Of a DNA stretch of 64,000 nucleotides, positions 1 to 10,003 are shown one piece after another. Origin of the DNA: Plantago major (Eukaryota; Streptophyta; Magnoliopsida; Lamiales; Plantaginaceae); contig CM048842.1 in assembly GCA_026545765.1 (NCBI GenBank), positions 30,925,167 through 30,989,166 on the forward strand, read 5' to 3'. The first letter of the stretch is position 1; every line of letters begins with the position of its first letter. The position numbers were made by a program, and so were the translations under genes. The notes beneath the pieces were generated by a model, which saw only the letters and a program-made list of their open reading frames with translations, ran no database searches and was not told where the DNA came from.

Positions 1-778
1 AACCTGCGCCGGATCTCTGCTCTTCACCAAAGGTAGCGTTTGCTTCCCCCCTTTGACTCTTGACATTTCTCCTGGGGTTACGGTGTTGGATATTATGTGC
101 CAACTTGGCAAACTTATCCTTGAGAGCATCAGCAGTTAATTGCATCATATCACCCCCGCAAGATGCATCTATCATATACTTCTGGTTCTCGTTCAACCCG
201 TTATAGAAATACTGATTCAGATCAGCCTGGGGGTACCTGTGGTGGGGACAGTGAGCTAGCAGGCTCTTAAACCTATCCCATGCTTCATACAGAGACTCAT
301 CATACAGCTGGCTAAAGTCTTGATTCTTTGTCGATAGAAGGAGTCTTAAACGAGGAGTATACGCATAAATGCATTATGGTATTGTCCAGGTGGTTAAGCT
401 TCCTTCATCCAAGCCATTCATCCACTGTCGTGCCTTGTCAGCTAAACATATAGGAAAAACCCTCATCTTCAAATCATTATCAGTGACATTCTCACCTTTA
501 GGCAGCCACCCAATCTCCAGCTCCATAAGAAATCCCATCACATCCTCATTCTTTTGCCCATAGAATTTCTGAAGTAAGGCCATAAGATGTCCCTTAATAT
601 CCAAGTTACGCACATTGGTAGGAGTGACAATACTAGGGCAGTAAACTTTTATGGACGGTGCGAAGAGTGCAGCCATAGAAGTTTGCTCTAACTCAGTCAG
701 CTCTTCGAACCTATGCTGCAAGACAGACACAACACTAGAACTACGCAAACATAAGTACCCGTTAGTTAAAACAAGCAC
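1..778 (-). pseudogene. Ty3/gypsy gag (capsid region), partial
   Basis: Capsid polyprotein of a gypsy retrotransposon, which would package the element RNA in cytoplasmic particles. Frame 778-374 carries the N-terminal capsid part, including the FYGQKNEDVMGFLMELE stretch and the KARQWMNGL motif typical of the Retrotrans_gag family. A shift near 370 leads to the next part, where 300-1 reads the DESLYEAWDRFKSLL and CPHH motifs and then FYNGL, followed by a basic tail. This matches the gag of plant Athila/Tat elements. The gene continues past the left edge, and the zinc knuckle and protease are not visible. The shift near 370 may be a real mutation or a sequence error. Confidence 0.8.
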
Positions 779-892
779 TCAAGACGAAGAACACAGAGGT
801 AACAAAGGAAAAAGACTAACAAAAACAAAAACTAGAAAAAAAAATACAAAAATACTGTAACTAAAATTCGTAAACTTAACAAAGGAGTTAAG

Positions 893-910
893 TCCCCGGC
901 AGCGGCGCCA
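893..910 (-). other. Primer-binding site (tRNA-Asp type)
   Basis: The minus strand reads TGGCGCCGCTGCCGGGGA, close to the complement of the tRNA-Asp 3' end and widely seen just after the 5' LTR of Athila/Tat elements. It lies about 11 bp from the inferred LTR end at 922, fixing element orientation. Confidence 0.8.
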
Positions 911-921
911 AAAACTTGATA

Positions 922-2320
922 TGTCAAATCAAAGTTCTGAATTTGTTTTAGGCCAAGAGTTAATCCACAACACTACGAAAACCTGTAGTGTAGTGGAGTT
1001 AACCTCGAGGTCGGTCTCGAAGGACTTAACTAGACTGAGTTTTGTTTACGAATAAAGGTAACTATTTGAAAAGCAGTAAAAGTTGGTTTGCCTTGGCGGC
1101 GAGATAATATACTAAAGTGATTAACTACTTGCAATGCTAGAAACCGATTTGATAGTGACAAGATTGAAATATGAATGGGGAAAATTATGGAGTGGTAACG
1201 TCAACAAGCTAGCTAGCAGGATATATGTGATTCGCGGGATTGATTACGCAAGTTGTCACAGACTTGAGTTCAAAAACGAATAGCACTAGCGGAGGTATCA
1301 ATTCCACTAGGCTACAATCAATCTAGCTAATCCTACTATTACTGTTTGCAACTAACTATTAGATTGCAGCAAGACGGAAAACATTTGGGTGTGTTGATTA
1401 AATGCTTAATCTAACAGTGATATTGACGGATTGCGCATCAAACGTAATAGCAAGATATGCGATTAATCTAAAAAGCACAAGTAATCAAATCCCTATGCAC
1501 TTCGAATCATATAAACGCTAGCTAGCATGCATTGAATCAGTCACCACCCCATAAGAGGGGTGTTTACTACTCATGATAAGCGAAAGCACAATCACACTAG
1601 CAATAAACATAATCTCAAGCACAAAACAAAGATTCGAGAGAATTGATACAATTTTACCCTTCGTTGTCACAAATCCAAGGTACAAATTGATGAACGAAAA
1701 CGAATCGATGCACAAGCTATGTAGATAATCTCCCAATCAACGTCAATCTTCGAATTACAAGGGAAAACGGTTCAATTACCTCGAAATCGGGTAATTGCCT
1801 TGAAAAGTAGGTCTAGCTCTAGAGCAAGGTATTGTTCTTTACAATAGAATGAGTATCAAAAGTGATTATGTCTTGTTCTAAGTAATATAAAGGAGAAAAA
1901 CTAGGTTTTGGCGAATTAGGAAACAAATCGCGCAAAGAACGGCAAAAAGGAAAACTGGCGTCGCCAGTTTCTTTCTGTAAAACAGAAAGTTGTTGGCGTA
2001 CGCCAGTTTGATAACTGGCATCGCCAGTTTCTTCTGGATTGACCGTTTTTCCCTTCGATGCCTTTTTGACTCCAATTCTCGATATTTTAGCCTTCCCGCT
2101 CCACTTCTAGCATCAAATGTCTGGCATTGGAACTCCATAACTTATAGATGTATACAAAGTACACCATTTTGCCTTCCATTAGCGCGGTTTAGCCAAATAT
2201 CTACAAAACACACAATGTACAAAACAAGTAAAAATATTCAAGGAAAACTAAATAAAACCATACTCAAGGATGACAAAAAGACGGTAAAAAAGACCAAATG
2301 AGGCGATCAAACCCAACTCA
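922..2320 (-). repeat. 5' LTR of the minus-strand Ty3/gypsy element
   Basis: About 1.4 kb between the primer-binding site and the copia sliver. Read on the minus strand it starts TGAGTTGGG (2320) and ends TTTGACA (922), giving the TG...CA ends of an LTR. There is no credible coding region; short frames in it are chance. A cluster of palindromes lies at 1952-2029. The partner LTR is outside the window, so the outer end is set only by the change to copia sequence and could be off by about 3 bp. Confidence 0.7.
1952..2029. repeat. Cluster of short palindromes in the gypsy LTR
   Basis: Four inverted repeats lie side by side: AAACTGGCG-T-CGCCAGTTT (1952-1970), CTTTCTGT-AAA-ACAGAAAG (1971-1989), TGGCGTACGCCA (1994-2005) and AACTGGC-ATC-GCCAGTT (2013-2029). 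Three share an ACTGGCG core, so the block looks like a tandemly repeated palindromic motif in the LTR. Confidence 0.85.
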
Positions 2321-2323
2321 TCA

Positions 2324-2386
2324 AGACCCAATTAATTTCCTATACTTGTGTTCTTCAACACTCTTGTCAGATTCAGTATAGGTCAT
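2324..2386 (-). pseudogene. Sliver of copia reverse transcriptase (about 63 bp)
   Basis: The minus strand encodes an MTYTESDKS...EEHKYRKL peptide, the same piece of reverse transcriptase seen at 12255-12312 (A1), 36307-36366 (B) and about 55318-55371 (C, minus strand). No other copia sequence is attached. It sits exactly between the outer ends of two gypsy LTRs in opposite orientation. It is best read as the remnant of an older Sirevirus-like element into which both gypsy elements inserted, with captured filler DNA as the alternative. Confidence 0.8.
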
Positions 2387-3544
2387 TGATGAGTCGATAT
2401 TTTAACGACTCATTTAGTGACTTTTTCCATAATTTGTTGCGTCTTTTAGCCTTTATTTAATTTTTTTGTTCCGTGTCACGTTTGGGTTTTTTGTGTGTTT
2501 TTGTGCATTTTTAGGTGTCTTAGCGTCATTTGCAAGGAAATGGAGGACCAAAGTGAGAAGAAGACTTCAAAACCTTCTAGAAGCACCACAAGGCCAAGTT
2601 AGTGGGCCACCACTCCAGGAGAGGTGACATGGAGGTTGGAAAAGGGAGAGAAAAGTGGAGAAAATGGGAAAAATGGAGGAGTTCCTAGAGACAAGGCTCA
2701 CCACAGTGAGCCCCACATCCAACCGGGCTCACTGCGGTCCAGAGTAACATAATGGTGGACAGAAATGCTAGACCGCGGTGAGGAGGATTCCCCAAAGTAC
2801 CTCACCGCGGTGACACCTGTTTTGACAAATTCAACAATGTTTTTCTGGCTGTTTTTCCCATGATTTCTAGTTTCTTCTTCCTTGGTTTATAAATAGCACC
2901 CTTGTATCAGTCATTAGGACATATTTTCATTACTTCTACTTTCATATTTTCAATTCCAAGCATTGTAAACACATAAAGATTTCAATCTCTCTTTTAATTC
3001 GAAGAAGCATTATTGATCTTTACGGATCGCGAGACCAATAGCGCCCGGTATTGATAATGCAGTTTTGTGACATATTGATATCTGATTGTTCAACGCATGC
3101 TTGATCGTTGTGAACTTGCATAAGTCTTTACCTCTTATTAATATATATTCGGATGAGGGCATAGCTAGTGACAAGCTTTTTGCCGTAACTCATACGTACT
3201 TATAATCTATATCTGGTTTGATTTTGCAATAGCAAAGTGTTGCATTCGCGGGCAGTGTACCATTAGCTATATCGCGTCAGCACTTTTGAAAGATCCGCTT
3301 GCTTCATTTAAATTGTAGAAATTGCATGATCTAGGTATTACATTGTCTTGTAATTGTAATTTGTTGTAGGGTTTTGAAGTATCAACCTTACCCACACTAT
3401 CTGTTTACAACTCACACCTTGAGCCTACACCTTAGAACTAAGCAATCAATTCCTCGAGAGAACGACCCTGTGGTTTAAGCATTGTTGTACTACGAGAACC
3501 GCTTTACTACTTGTGTTATTTTACAAGTATTAATTTTGAGCACA
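2387..3544 (+). repeat. 5' LTR of gypsy element H
   Basis: About 1.16 kb starting TGATGAGTCG and ending GAGCACA just before the primer-site region. A TATA-like TTTATAAATAG lies at 2885-2896. Several GC-rich palindromes around CACCGCGGTG lie at 2695-2813. The partner LTR is not in the window, so the ends rest on TG/CA, the gag position and the change from copia sequence. No gene is visible inside. Confidence 0.65.
2695..2813. repeat. Palindromic CACCGCGGTG-type motifs in the H LTR
   Basis: GGCTCACCACAGTGAGCC (2695-2712), GACCGCGGTGAGG (2771-2783) and CTCACCGCGGTGA (2801-2813) are variants of one palindromic core, with a further half-similar copy near 2724-2740. They lie upstream of the TATA-like box, where LTR regulatory sites are expected. 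Confidence 0.75.
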
Positions 3545-3550
3545 TCAAAA

Positions 3551-3570
3551 TTTGGCACTTAGGGAATTGA
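3551..3570 (+). other. Degenerate primer-binding site of H
   Basis: TTTGGCACTTAGGG recalls the TTTGGCGCC...CCGGGGA form of Athila/Tat primer sites with a few bases changed or lost. Its position just after the LTR supports the reading, but the match is weak. Confidence 0.45.
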
Positions 3571-3770
3571 TTCTCGTTCTTCAATGTGTAGGATCAGTGT
3601 GTAGTTACGTATTTTATTTTTATCTTATTCAAAAACCAAAGAAAAAAATCTAAAAATTTCAAAAAATCAAAAATAGTTTCATTAGGTCGTTTCAATTTGA
3701 GGCATCTAATAGAACTCATAAGAACAGGTACTGCTTTTTGAGTTAAGTTTTTTGTTTCATTTCCAGGTTT

Positions 3771-4561
3771 ATGCAAGGGAGACGTTCGTTGAAATCTCCG
3801 ATTAAGCGAAACGAAACAATGACCTAGAAGAAAATCCGGAAAGAAGAAGGAACCTAATGAAAGTTACCATGTCGGAAGAAACCTGAACGAAACGACATAC
3901 CGGCAAAGAGCGGTGACGACCGCAATTGTAAATGCCCTTGAAACCGCGAATGTGCTTAGGCGGGAGTTTGGGAAGTAGATGCAGCCCGCGGTGCAAGTGT
4001 CTGGATCTCCGATAGAGCTTTCAACAACAGCAAGGAACCTGGAGATCAAGAACCATCACTTCCACGACATGCCCAAGTTCTACGGGCATGCAAACGAAGA
4101 TGTGATGAAATTCTTGAAGGAATTCGAGGTGTTAGTTGGGAGGATTGCGATAGGTGGTAACTCCGTGTCCGTGAAGTTGTTCCCAATGTGCTTCTGGATC
4201 TCATGAAGGCGTGGCTCTTGCACCTTCCGGAGAACTCTCTGATGACTTGGGAGGATGTTTACAAGGTTTTCATGGGGCAGTACTTTCCTTATTCAAAGAC
4301 CTCGAACCTGAGGAGTCAAATCGCCCACTTTTAGCAGCGATATGACGAGAGCATATATGAGGCCCGAGAGCAATTCAAGTACTTATTGGCCCAATGTCCA
4401 CACCACGGTTTGTGCGATGGCGTTGTGTCGAGCTTCTATGAAGGCAGCGTAACAACACAGATGCTTGTGGACATGAGCTTGGGTGGCTCGATAATGCAGA
4501 GCACAACAGAGGAGATAGAAGCTGTCATCGACAAATTGTCACAAGCTTCTCAGCACTAGGG
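3771..4561 (+). pseudogene. Gypsy element H gag, 5' half, interrupted
   Basis: Capsid gene of element H. The likely start is 3771, where MQGRRSLKSP is read before an early stop. The capsid core follows from 3979, with ARNLEIKNHH, MPKFYGHANEDVMKFLKEFE and, after a frame change near 4200, an AWLLHLPENSLMTWEDV stretch and CPHHGLCDGVV...FYEGS. These match the Retrotrans_gag core and are homologous to the minus-strand gag at 1-778. The frame ends at SQAS-QH followed by a TAG that overlaps the target-site duplication of the inserted Sirevirus. The missing half lies at 63256 onward. Multiple shifts make this copy non-functional. Confidence 0.85.
4557..4561. repeat. Left target-site duplication of the Sirevirus array
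   Basis: TAGGG here pairs with AAGGG at 63256-63260, immediately outside the TG and CA ends of the array. Four of five bases match. The changed first base creates the TAG stop in H gag, so the mismatch is probably a later mutation. Confidence 0.8.
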
Positions 4562-7044
4562 TGTTAGGAATATCTGTTTAGATTTTGATCAGCAACTTAA
4601 TGACATATCTTAGCTCAGAAAGGTGGTTAGTACTCTTGGTTCACTTGAACACTGTAAAAGAGGAAGATCACTAAGTATGTTAGTCTAGCAAATCTTGTAT
4701 AGAATGTTAGGTCTCTAAATGTAATTTTTATATATTTTAAGAAGACCAAGAAGGTCATTAGATTTGAAGACTTGAAGGCTGCACAAGATTCTTTGAAGGC
4801 GAAGGTCATTAGATACTATGTCCGGATATCTTAATGAAGCAGTGTTTTCAATAAACAAGTTTTGCAAAAGATATACGAGACCACAAGGTTTCTGAACAAG
4901 GAAAAGTGCCCTGAAACCCACTCGGATACCTTGGATAAAACTATGTTTACGGAAACAATGTTTCAACAGTATCTGGAGATGTGAAGGTCTCGAAAGGGAC
5001 ATCTGATGCTTGAAGCGTGCATAGTTAACTTGGCACTGAGGACAAAAATAGTACAATCTGATAAATGTGACGAGACATCTGAACAAAGAGGAAATCTACG
5101 AAAAGACAAGGTCTTCTGCGATTACTATTTTAGGATATCAATAGTTTGAATTTGAATTGAGCTGCGGATACTATTCAAAGGGCTTCAAATTCAGCTATAA
5201 ATATCACCACTTAGAATGCTTGAAAGACACACTACACCTTGAACTTACACTGAAACTACTAAGCTTCTCTGATAATACAACTAGTGGTATCTTTATCTCA
5301 AACATACAAGCCTTCAGCCTACTTAATCTCTAGCTTACAGTTGTCAGTAAGCTCTTGAATTCTGAGTAGCACGAAAGTTCTAAGTGTCCTGATCCTTAAC
5401 AAGCATTGCAATCTGTGCAGGAGATGAATCAAAAGATCAAGTATCTGAGTTTCATTCTCCAGAACATTTAACAAGACTTGGGTCAGTAAAGAACATATCT
5501 TTTTAGATTTTGATCAGCAACATAATGACTTATCTTAGCTCAGAAAGGTGGTTAGTACTCTTGGTTCACTTGAACACTATAAAAGAGGAAAATCACTAAG
5601 TATGTTAGTCTAGCAAATCTTATATAGGATGTTAGGTCTCTGAATGTAATTTTTATATCTTTGAAGAAGGCATCCAGCAGGAGAGTTCAACAAATTTTGA
5701 AGTTTTGAAGACTGCACAAGATTGCTGAAGACGAAGGTCATCAGAAACCTATGTCCAGATATATCTTGAATAAACAAGTGTTTTTCAATAAACAAGTTTT
5801 GCAAAAGACATCTGAAAACACAAGGTTTCTGAACGAGGAAAAGTGCCCACAGATATCTACACTCAGATACCCTGGATAAAACTAAGTTTCTAGGAAACAA
5901 TGTTTCAACAGGTATCTGAAGATGTGAAGGTCTCTGGAAAGGGACATGCAATGCTTCAGAAAGCATGCATAGTTCCGTTGGTACTCTGAGACAAAAATAG
6001 TACAATCTGATAAATCTGTGACAGAGACATCTGAACAAAGAAATCTACGAAAGAGACAACGTCTTCTGCAGTACTATTTACAAATATCAATAGTTTGAAT
6101 TTCATTAAGCCTAACGGATACTATTCAAACGGCATGATTATCAACTATAAATATCAACACTTAGAATGCTTGAACATACACTGAACAGACCAAGAACTTA
6201 CATCTACGGACATATTCTTTCAAGCATACAAGCCTTCAATCGACTTATTCACTAGCTTACTGTTGTGACCATGCTCTTAAATTCTAAGTAGCACGAAAGT
6301 TCTAAGTGTCCTGATCCTTAACAAGCATTGATATCTGTCAAGGAGTTGAATCAAAAGATCAAGTATCTAAGTTTCATTCTCTAGAACATTTAACATAGCC
6401 TTGGGTCAGTAAAGAACATATCACCACACATTGTGAAGTGTTTTATGTGATTCTTGTTCAATAGAGTATTCCTACATAACTGAGAAAGTTATTAAGACTA
6501 CTCACCTGACAAACTTCCTTAATCAACACCATAAATGGCGTGGAGTACAGGAAGTACTTAGTTTGGGAAACTAAGGAATAACTCCAAGATTACTGAGCAT
6601 AGGAAGAACTTAGTTTGGGAAACTAAGGAATAGCTCAAGGTTTTGATGCAGGAAGTACTTGGTTGAAAGCGGGAATAACTCATGGGAACACTTGGTTGTG
6701 AACTGGTGTAAAAGGAATTCAAGGGTAGGTTTATTGTAAGGATAACTCGATATCTATCTTAGTGAATTTCAAGTCACGAGAAAGGCGAGTGGATTAGTTG
6801 AGGATTCGCCACCCTCGGATACCACTATAAAGATACGTATTATTTACATGCGCAACTTATTACTTGCTTTATTTACCTTTGAGTATTTACATACTTATAT
6901 CTTCTTGAACACGTGCACTTATCACGAGAAAAGTCTTCCGCTCTCTGAAATTAAGTATCGATATGTCGAGAAATTGTGTTTATCGACAAAAGTTGTAAAG
7001 ACTATTCACCCCCAGTCTTTTCCTTTGCCGTTATCTGGACGACA
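4562..7044 (+). repeat. 5' LTR of the A array, enlarged by an internal duplication
   Basis: It starts TGTTAGGAATATCTG and ends ...TATCTGGACGACA; paralogous LTR ends read GGACCAACA. It is about 2.48 kb, whereas the 3' LTR totals about 1.6 kb, and the excess is an approximately 925-bp tandem duplication. CTATAAATA boxes occur at 5195-5203 and again at 6145-6153. A C-rich tract and CCGTTATCTGGAC near the end are shared by every Sirevirus LTR here. Short frames in it (for example 4715-5086 and 5610-6038 on the minus strand) are not genes. Confidence 0.85.
4570..6419 (+). repeat. Tandem duplication of about 925 bp inside the 5' LTR
   Basis: Unit one (about 4570-5494) and unit two (about 5495-6419) both run from ATATCT near the LTR start, through the TATA box, to AAAGAACATATC. 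The junction at 5491-5500 joins GAACATATCT from mid-LTR to TTTTAGATTTTGATC from the LTR start, with ATATCT as shared microhomology. The 3' LTR has a single copy. Confidence 0.85.
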
Positions 7045-7046
7045 AG

Positions 7047-7058
7047 TGGTATCGAGCG
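7047..7058 (+). other. Primer-binding site of A1 (initiator tRNA-Met), altered
   Basis: TGGTATCGAGCG follows the LTR end by two bases. The intact form TGGTATCAGAGC is at 31081 (B). The difference is CAG read as CG, the recurring anomaly of this window. Confidence 0.85.
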
Positions 7059-7155
7059 AGAGGTTCCCAAGCCTTTGCCTTGAACCTAGATCCCGATAAG
7101 TGCCCTGGCCTTTTCACCTACACTTGATTTATGCATTTAGTGTGTTTGCTGCGGG

Positions 7156-9290
7156 ATGTCTTTAAATAACGCTCAATTCTCAAGCGGAAATTATGAGAAA
7201 TGGAAGAACAACATGATGCTCCACTAGAAGCCATCGATGTGAAATGATCGAAGTAATAAAGAATGGCCCCATACTCATTCAACAACTCAAGCAGGTCATG
7301 GAGGTTTCCAATGGTAAAGCAGAGTTCCCTCTGATGAAGAACCAAGTGGTGGTTCCTCACAAATAGGTGCTTCAACCAGTGGATGACCTACTGCTCAAAT
7401 TGTTTATGAGCCAAAGCCCATAGAAATACTGGGCTCATGATATCATCATCGTTCCTCGAACACATCTGATTATGGTAAAATGGGGTGCAAAAATGGCGAA
7501 AGTGGCACAGCTGATTGAAGAAATGCAATGCGACCTTTGAAAAACAAAGGAAAAGAAGTTCGATGTTTTTAAGCTAAAATTCCAAAACTTTAAACAAGGT
7601 CCCACAGAGAGTCTTGAAGAACTAGATTTCCGATTTACAACACTGATGAGTGAAATAGCTACACTTGGTGAAAGTGAGAGATACTCTAACTCTGAAAAGG
7701 TTAAGACTATCGTGAGAAGCTTGAATCAAAACTGGGAACATACTCAGTATTTTTATTTCAACCGAGGAATGCGAATATCACTCGATAGAACTCTTATCCC
7801 ACTTAGCTACTATCGACTATGAAACTACTCGGAGAGAACAAACAATTCTTTGAGAAAGTTCACAATGTTGCTTTAGTAACACAAGGTACTTACGAAAAGG
7901 ATACCAAGGAAATACGAGGAAGATGCTCTTCTTAAAGCAAATGAGAAAATATGTTAGTCGGAGATAGAGAAGAAAAGCGAAGAGAAGTGAAAAAGCATCT
8001 AGGCTCAAACTATCACCGATAAGAATATCACATTTGTCAAGCTCATTTGAACAAACCGGCTCGACAAGCATCTAATCTTGAGGCGAAATCGGAAGCGATA
8101 TCTATTTCTATTATCGAAACTGGTCATTTTAAAAGAGGCGCCTGTTTTCAATAAGCTAAAGGCGGTGACAAGAAAGATAGAAGAAACTTCAAGAGAGAGC
8201 TTTGCTCCTTGAAGAAAGGAAAAGATTCAAATCAATGGATGCTCTTGATATAGAGTCAAAATCTGAGGAAGAAGACTCAGATGACTCCAAACTACCTTCT
8301 CCAGAATGGTGTGGCATCACTCATGAATTGGTTGACTTTGGTCAAAAGAAAAGGAATTATGTGGAGACTCTTGAGGAGATCTATCCAAATTGCTCCAACA
8401 TTGAGCCTTGCCAAATGGCTGACGAGGTACCCAACATTTCTCAATTCATAAATTATGAGAGTGATGAGGAAGAAATAAGAAATTTAGAATATCTCAGAAG
8501 AGAACTTGATCTTTACAAAAGAGAATTTCAAATGGTCCGAGCTAGAGCCGACATTTTTCAAGAAGAAAAGAATTCTCTTGAGAGGGGAAATTCACAATTA
8601 CTCAAGATATCTGAGAAAAAGGATGCTGAAAATGCATTTCTCAAAGCACAGATATCTGAGACGGAGAAGTTACACAAAAAGGCAATGGACATACTCCAAA
8701 AGGAAAATAAAGATCTTCTTTCTGAAAATAAGGAACTCAAGAAGAAAGAACTATCCTTTAAATCCTATGCCAAAGCTAGTGACACTCTTACTGAAGTGCA
8801 CTCTTATTTAAGAGACCCTTCAGAAAAGGGAGGACTTGGGCTGGACACACAAACAAATAGCTCTACTACTCTGAATAAGAGTGACGAAAGAATAACGTTT
8901 GTTAGTGCTCAGCAAAATGGTTCTCAAATAACCTACAGCAATGGTCAGAAAGCTAAGGTTATTGACAAAGGAAAGGCAGTCGCGACCAAACGTTTGTGGG
9001 AAAAACAAGTCCAAAAGAATACTGTTGGGAATATTTCTGTAAAGAAACATAACACTGAAAAGTGTAATCACCCACAGTGCTATGTCTCTCAGAAAGGAAA
9101 AATTGCAGGAGCAGGCAAATTTTCCAACATCACGTTTTCTGGAAAGAAAGACGTTCCAGAAACTAGCAAAGCTGCTGAGAAGAACTTCGAGCGGCCGGTG
9201 CTCGAAATGGCAGCTATAAAACCATCGAAACAACTCGCTCGTGAGTATAAACAAGAGCAAACGATGGATGAAAGCGAGGATTGCGCATAG
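7156..9290 (+). pseudogene. Sirevirus A1 gag
   Basis: Copia-type gag. The start at 7156 (MSLNNAQFSS) corresponds to MSLSDAPVLKPENYEKWK in B. The N-terminal UBN2/DUF4219-like capsid region is broken by many shifts between 7190 and 8200. The CCHC knuckle, intact in C, is lost at about 8091-8140, where the cysteines read as tyrosine. An open frame from 8202 to 9290 (362 codons, ends TAG) carries the C-terminal part: acidic at first, then lysine/glutamate-rich coiled coil over about residues 90-185, then a basic region with a CNHPQCYVSQKG pair of cysteines. Part of this long C-terminus is also seen in C (59847-58219). Non-functional as read. Confidence 0.8.
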
Positions 9291-9609
9291 AAATCATCGA
9301 AGTTGAAGAAAGAGCGATTCGACCACTCACGAATGCGAGCTAGAAGAAATGCAGCGAGAAAGCTAAGTTTCTTTGAAAACTAGACTCGACAATCGGCAAT
9401 TGTCTGAAAGCACCACGAGGAGCACCAAGGAACACACCAATAAGGAAAATAGCTTTAAATAATAATGACACTAATCATTTAATTCCTCCTTACGTTCCAA
9501 CAAGACAAAAGAATACCCCAAGGAAGTTCATTCAGAATTGATTTCTACAGGGAGAATCTTTAATCCAGAAGGTTCCATTGTTGGAATGAGAGCCTAACTC
9601 CATGTTTCC

Positions 9610-9990
9610 TGTCTTGTGCAGAACACTCTGAGGAAGAACCCGAAGTGGCATTTTGATAGTGGATGTGGGAAGCACATGACAGGAGACAAAGCAAATCTGA
9701 TTAACTACAGAAAATGCGATAAAGGACCAATTATTAGATTTGCTGGAGGAGATGAAAATCCAACCATAGGTTTTGGCAATCTGAAGTTTGGAGCTCTTGC
9801 AATATCTGAAGTACTACATGTAAAGGTATTGAAATAATCTCCTAAGCATGAGTCAATTGGTAGACAAAGGATACACTATAAAGATCAAGTCAAAACTATG
9901 CAAAGTAATTGACAATGAGTCAAAGCAGACAGTCTTGGTTGCTAGCCGAAAATGAAATCTTTATGTTGCTGACTGGGCATCTGCAACAAC
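9610..9990 (+). pseudogene. A1 retropepsin-type protease region
   Basis: Frame 9616-9837 reads WHFDSGCGKHMTGDK, the aspartic protease active site in the DSG form usual for plant copia elements, followed by an IRFAGGDENPTIGFG strand pair and SEVLHVK. The frame is lost at 9837, where paralogs continue as a KYN...SMSQ stretch, and 9840-9990 is out of frame. It would cleave the Gag-Pol polyprotein in the particle. Upstream, 9290-9610 matches the gag-protease linker of C and B but is heavily shifted. Confidence 0.85.
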
Positions 9991-10003
9991 TGAAGAATGT
10001 CTC

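Larger units (their letters stand above)
1..2320 (-). mobile_element. Ty3/gypsy LTR retrotransposon (Athila/Tat type), 5' portion, minus strand
   Basis: On the minus strand the order is LTR (about 2320 to 922), a tRNA-Asp-type primer-binding site (910 to 893), then gag (778 to beyond position 1). Pol and the other LTR lie outside the window. The assignment rests on the gag fold and the primer site, both typical of plant Athila/Tat Ty3/gypsy elements. The outer LTR end abuts a sliver of copia reverse transcriptase, so the element probably inserted into an older copia copy. Boundaries are by eye. Confidence 0.8.
2387..4561 (+). mobile_element. Ty3/gypsy element H, left part (LTR, primer site, gag 5' half)
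   Basis: Plus-strand gypsy element with LTR about 2387-3544, a degenerate primer-binding site near 3551 and gag from 3771. Gag is cut at 4561 by the 58.7-kb Sirevirus array and continues at 63256. Pol and the 3' LTR lie beyond the right edge. The five bases before its LTR, GTCAT, are copia-derived and are the candidate left target-site duplication. Confidence 0.8.

Noticed and set aside
1878-2301. Frames of 86 and 103 codons in the gypsy LTR
   Set aside because: They overlap on opposite strands across the palindrome cluster, so the open frames reflect the inverted repeats.
4715-6038. Minus-strand frames of 123 and 142 codons in the 5' LTR
   Set aside because: They are parallel frames in the two copies of a duplicated LTR segment, match no known protein and lie opposite the element promoter; chance frames.
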